Shown here: positions 5,789 to 6,269 of the stretch, piece after piece
How positions within the stretch are numbered: position 1 is the stretch's first letter
How the letters are laid out: each line of letters starts with the position of its first letter
NCBI GenBank assembly: GCA_003486945.1
Contig: DNFL01000028.1
Coordinates: 1-6,269, forward strand
Length of the DNA: 6,269 bases
DNA from: Hyphomonas sp.
GTDB taxonomy: Bacteria; Pseudomonadota; Alphaproteobacteria; Caulobacterales; Hyphomonadaceae
Direction: 5' to 3'
The notes under the pieces: model-generated
Seen by the model: the letters and a program-made list of their open reading frames with translations, nothing else
Told to the model about the DNA's origin: nothing
The model's database searches: none
Made by a program: the position numbers and the translations under genes

Positions 5789-6269
5789 TCAGCCCTCTTT
5801 CCCCGCGCGCGTGACGCCTTCGCGGATCAGTTCGCGGGCCTTGTCGACGCCGTACCAGCCTTCGACGCGGGTCCATTTGCCCGTCTCGAGGTCTTTGTAG
5901 TGCTGGAAAAAGTGGGTGATCTTGTCGATGAGGATCTGCGGCAGGTCGTGATAGGTGGCGATCTTGTCGTAATAGGCCGTCAGCTTCGGGTGCGGCACGG
6001 CAAGCACCTTCTCGTCCTGGCCCTTGTCATCGGTCATCAGCAGCACGCCGACCGGGCGCGCCCGCACGACCGAGCCTGGCACCAGCGGCCGGTTGCCCAC
6101 CACCATCACGTCCACCGGATCGCCATCAAGGCTAAGCGTGTGCGGGATGAAGCCGTAATTGCAGGGATAGCGCATCTCTGTGTAGAGGAAGCGGTCAACG
6201 AACATCGCGCCCGACGCCTTGTCGATCTCGTACTTGATAGCGTCCCCGCCCAGCGGCACCTCGATCAGC
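5789..6269 (-). CDS. ppa: Inorganic pyrophosphatase, family I (5' end outside window)
   Basis: This soluble Mg2+-dependent enzyme hydrolyses pyrophosphate to two phosphates, pulling forward nucleic acid, protein and lipid synthesis. The last 159 residues are visible, and the frame runs off the window end. The GTG at 6257-6259 is an internal valine, not a start, because the preceding codons Leu-Ile-Glu match the family's usual IEVP stretch. By comparison with E. coli Ppa about 20 residues are missing. Visible numbering: KYEID (12-16), [11 protein letters not shown] (32-42), the metal-binding signature DGDPVDV (48-54) with its three aspartates, TDDKGQDEK (79-87) carrying the two further acidic ligands and the lysine, and [10 protein letters not shown] (123-132). 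All active-site residues that can be checked are present. The gene converges on tRNA-Ala. Confidence 0.96.
   Translation of the reverse strand, partial: LIEVPLGGDAIKYEIDKASGAMFVDRFLYTEMRYPCNYGFIPHTLSLDGDPVDVMVVGNRPLVPGSVVRARPVGVLLMTDDKGQDEKVLAVPHPKLTAYYDKIATYHDLPQILIDKITHFFQHYKDLETGKWTRVEGWYGVDKARELIREGVTRAGKEG

Noticed and set aside
6257..6259. GTG as the start codon of ppa
   Set aside because: The upstream codons in the window continue the conserved family sequence, so the gene is cut by the window edge and this codon is an internal valine.

Overview
The window is about 6.3 kb of GC-rich, tightly packed chromosomal DNA. It looks alphaproteobacterial, most likely Caulobacterales/Hyphomonadaceae-like. 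That inference rests on three families largely confined to Alphaproteobacteria lying together (TrcR/DUF1013, RcdA/DUF1465 and DUF1192), on sparse GANTC (CcrM) sites, and on a CCTCCCC...GGGGAGG intergenic repeat of a type I recall from this class. No phage, insertion sequence, CRISPR array or defence locus is visible, and every complete gene has an intact frame.

Layout: (1) 1-294, + strand: the C-terminal half of a stand-alone Smr-domain protein, cut by the window start. Its stop codon overlaps the end of convergent asd by 13 bp. (2) 282-3146, - strand: three genes transcribed leftwards in the order quinone oxidoreductase, trcR, asd. trcR and asd are 24 nt apart with good ribosome binding sites and probably form an operon. 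A 144-nt gap with a promoter-like sequence and a strong hairpin separates them from the oxidoreductase. (3) 3147-3238: a divergent intergenic region with two abutting GANTC sites. (4) 3239-4022, + strand: a short DUF1192 coiled-coil protein, then rcdA, the ClpXP adaptor for CtrA degradation. (5) 4030-4665, - strand: a TetR-family regulator. It is divergent from (6) a beta-carbonic anhydrase at 4817-5446; a 17-bp near-perfect palindrome lies between them. (7) 5447-5575: an intergenic region with a REP-like repeat and a tRNA promoter. (8) tRNA-Ala(CGC) at 5576-5651, then hairpins and a short T-tract. (9) 5789-6269, - strand: inorganic pyrophosphatase, cut at its N-terminus by the window end.

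Functionally the window mixes housekeeping metabolism (lysine/threonine/methionine precursors, pyrophosphate removal, CO2 hydration, one alanine tRNA) with cell-cycle control (trcR, rcdA). The most informative observations are a clear internal duplication in TrcR, the cell-cycle gene neighbourhood with paired CcrM sites, a candidate TetR operator in front of carbonic anhydrase, and competing hairpins after the tRNA. I see no convincing wholly new system; the findings are regulatory and evolutionary details.
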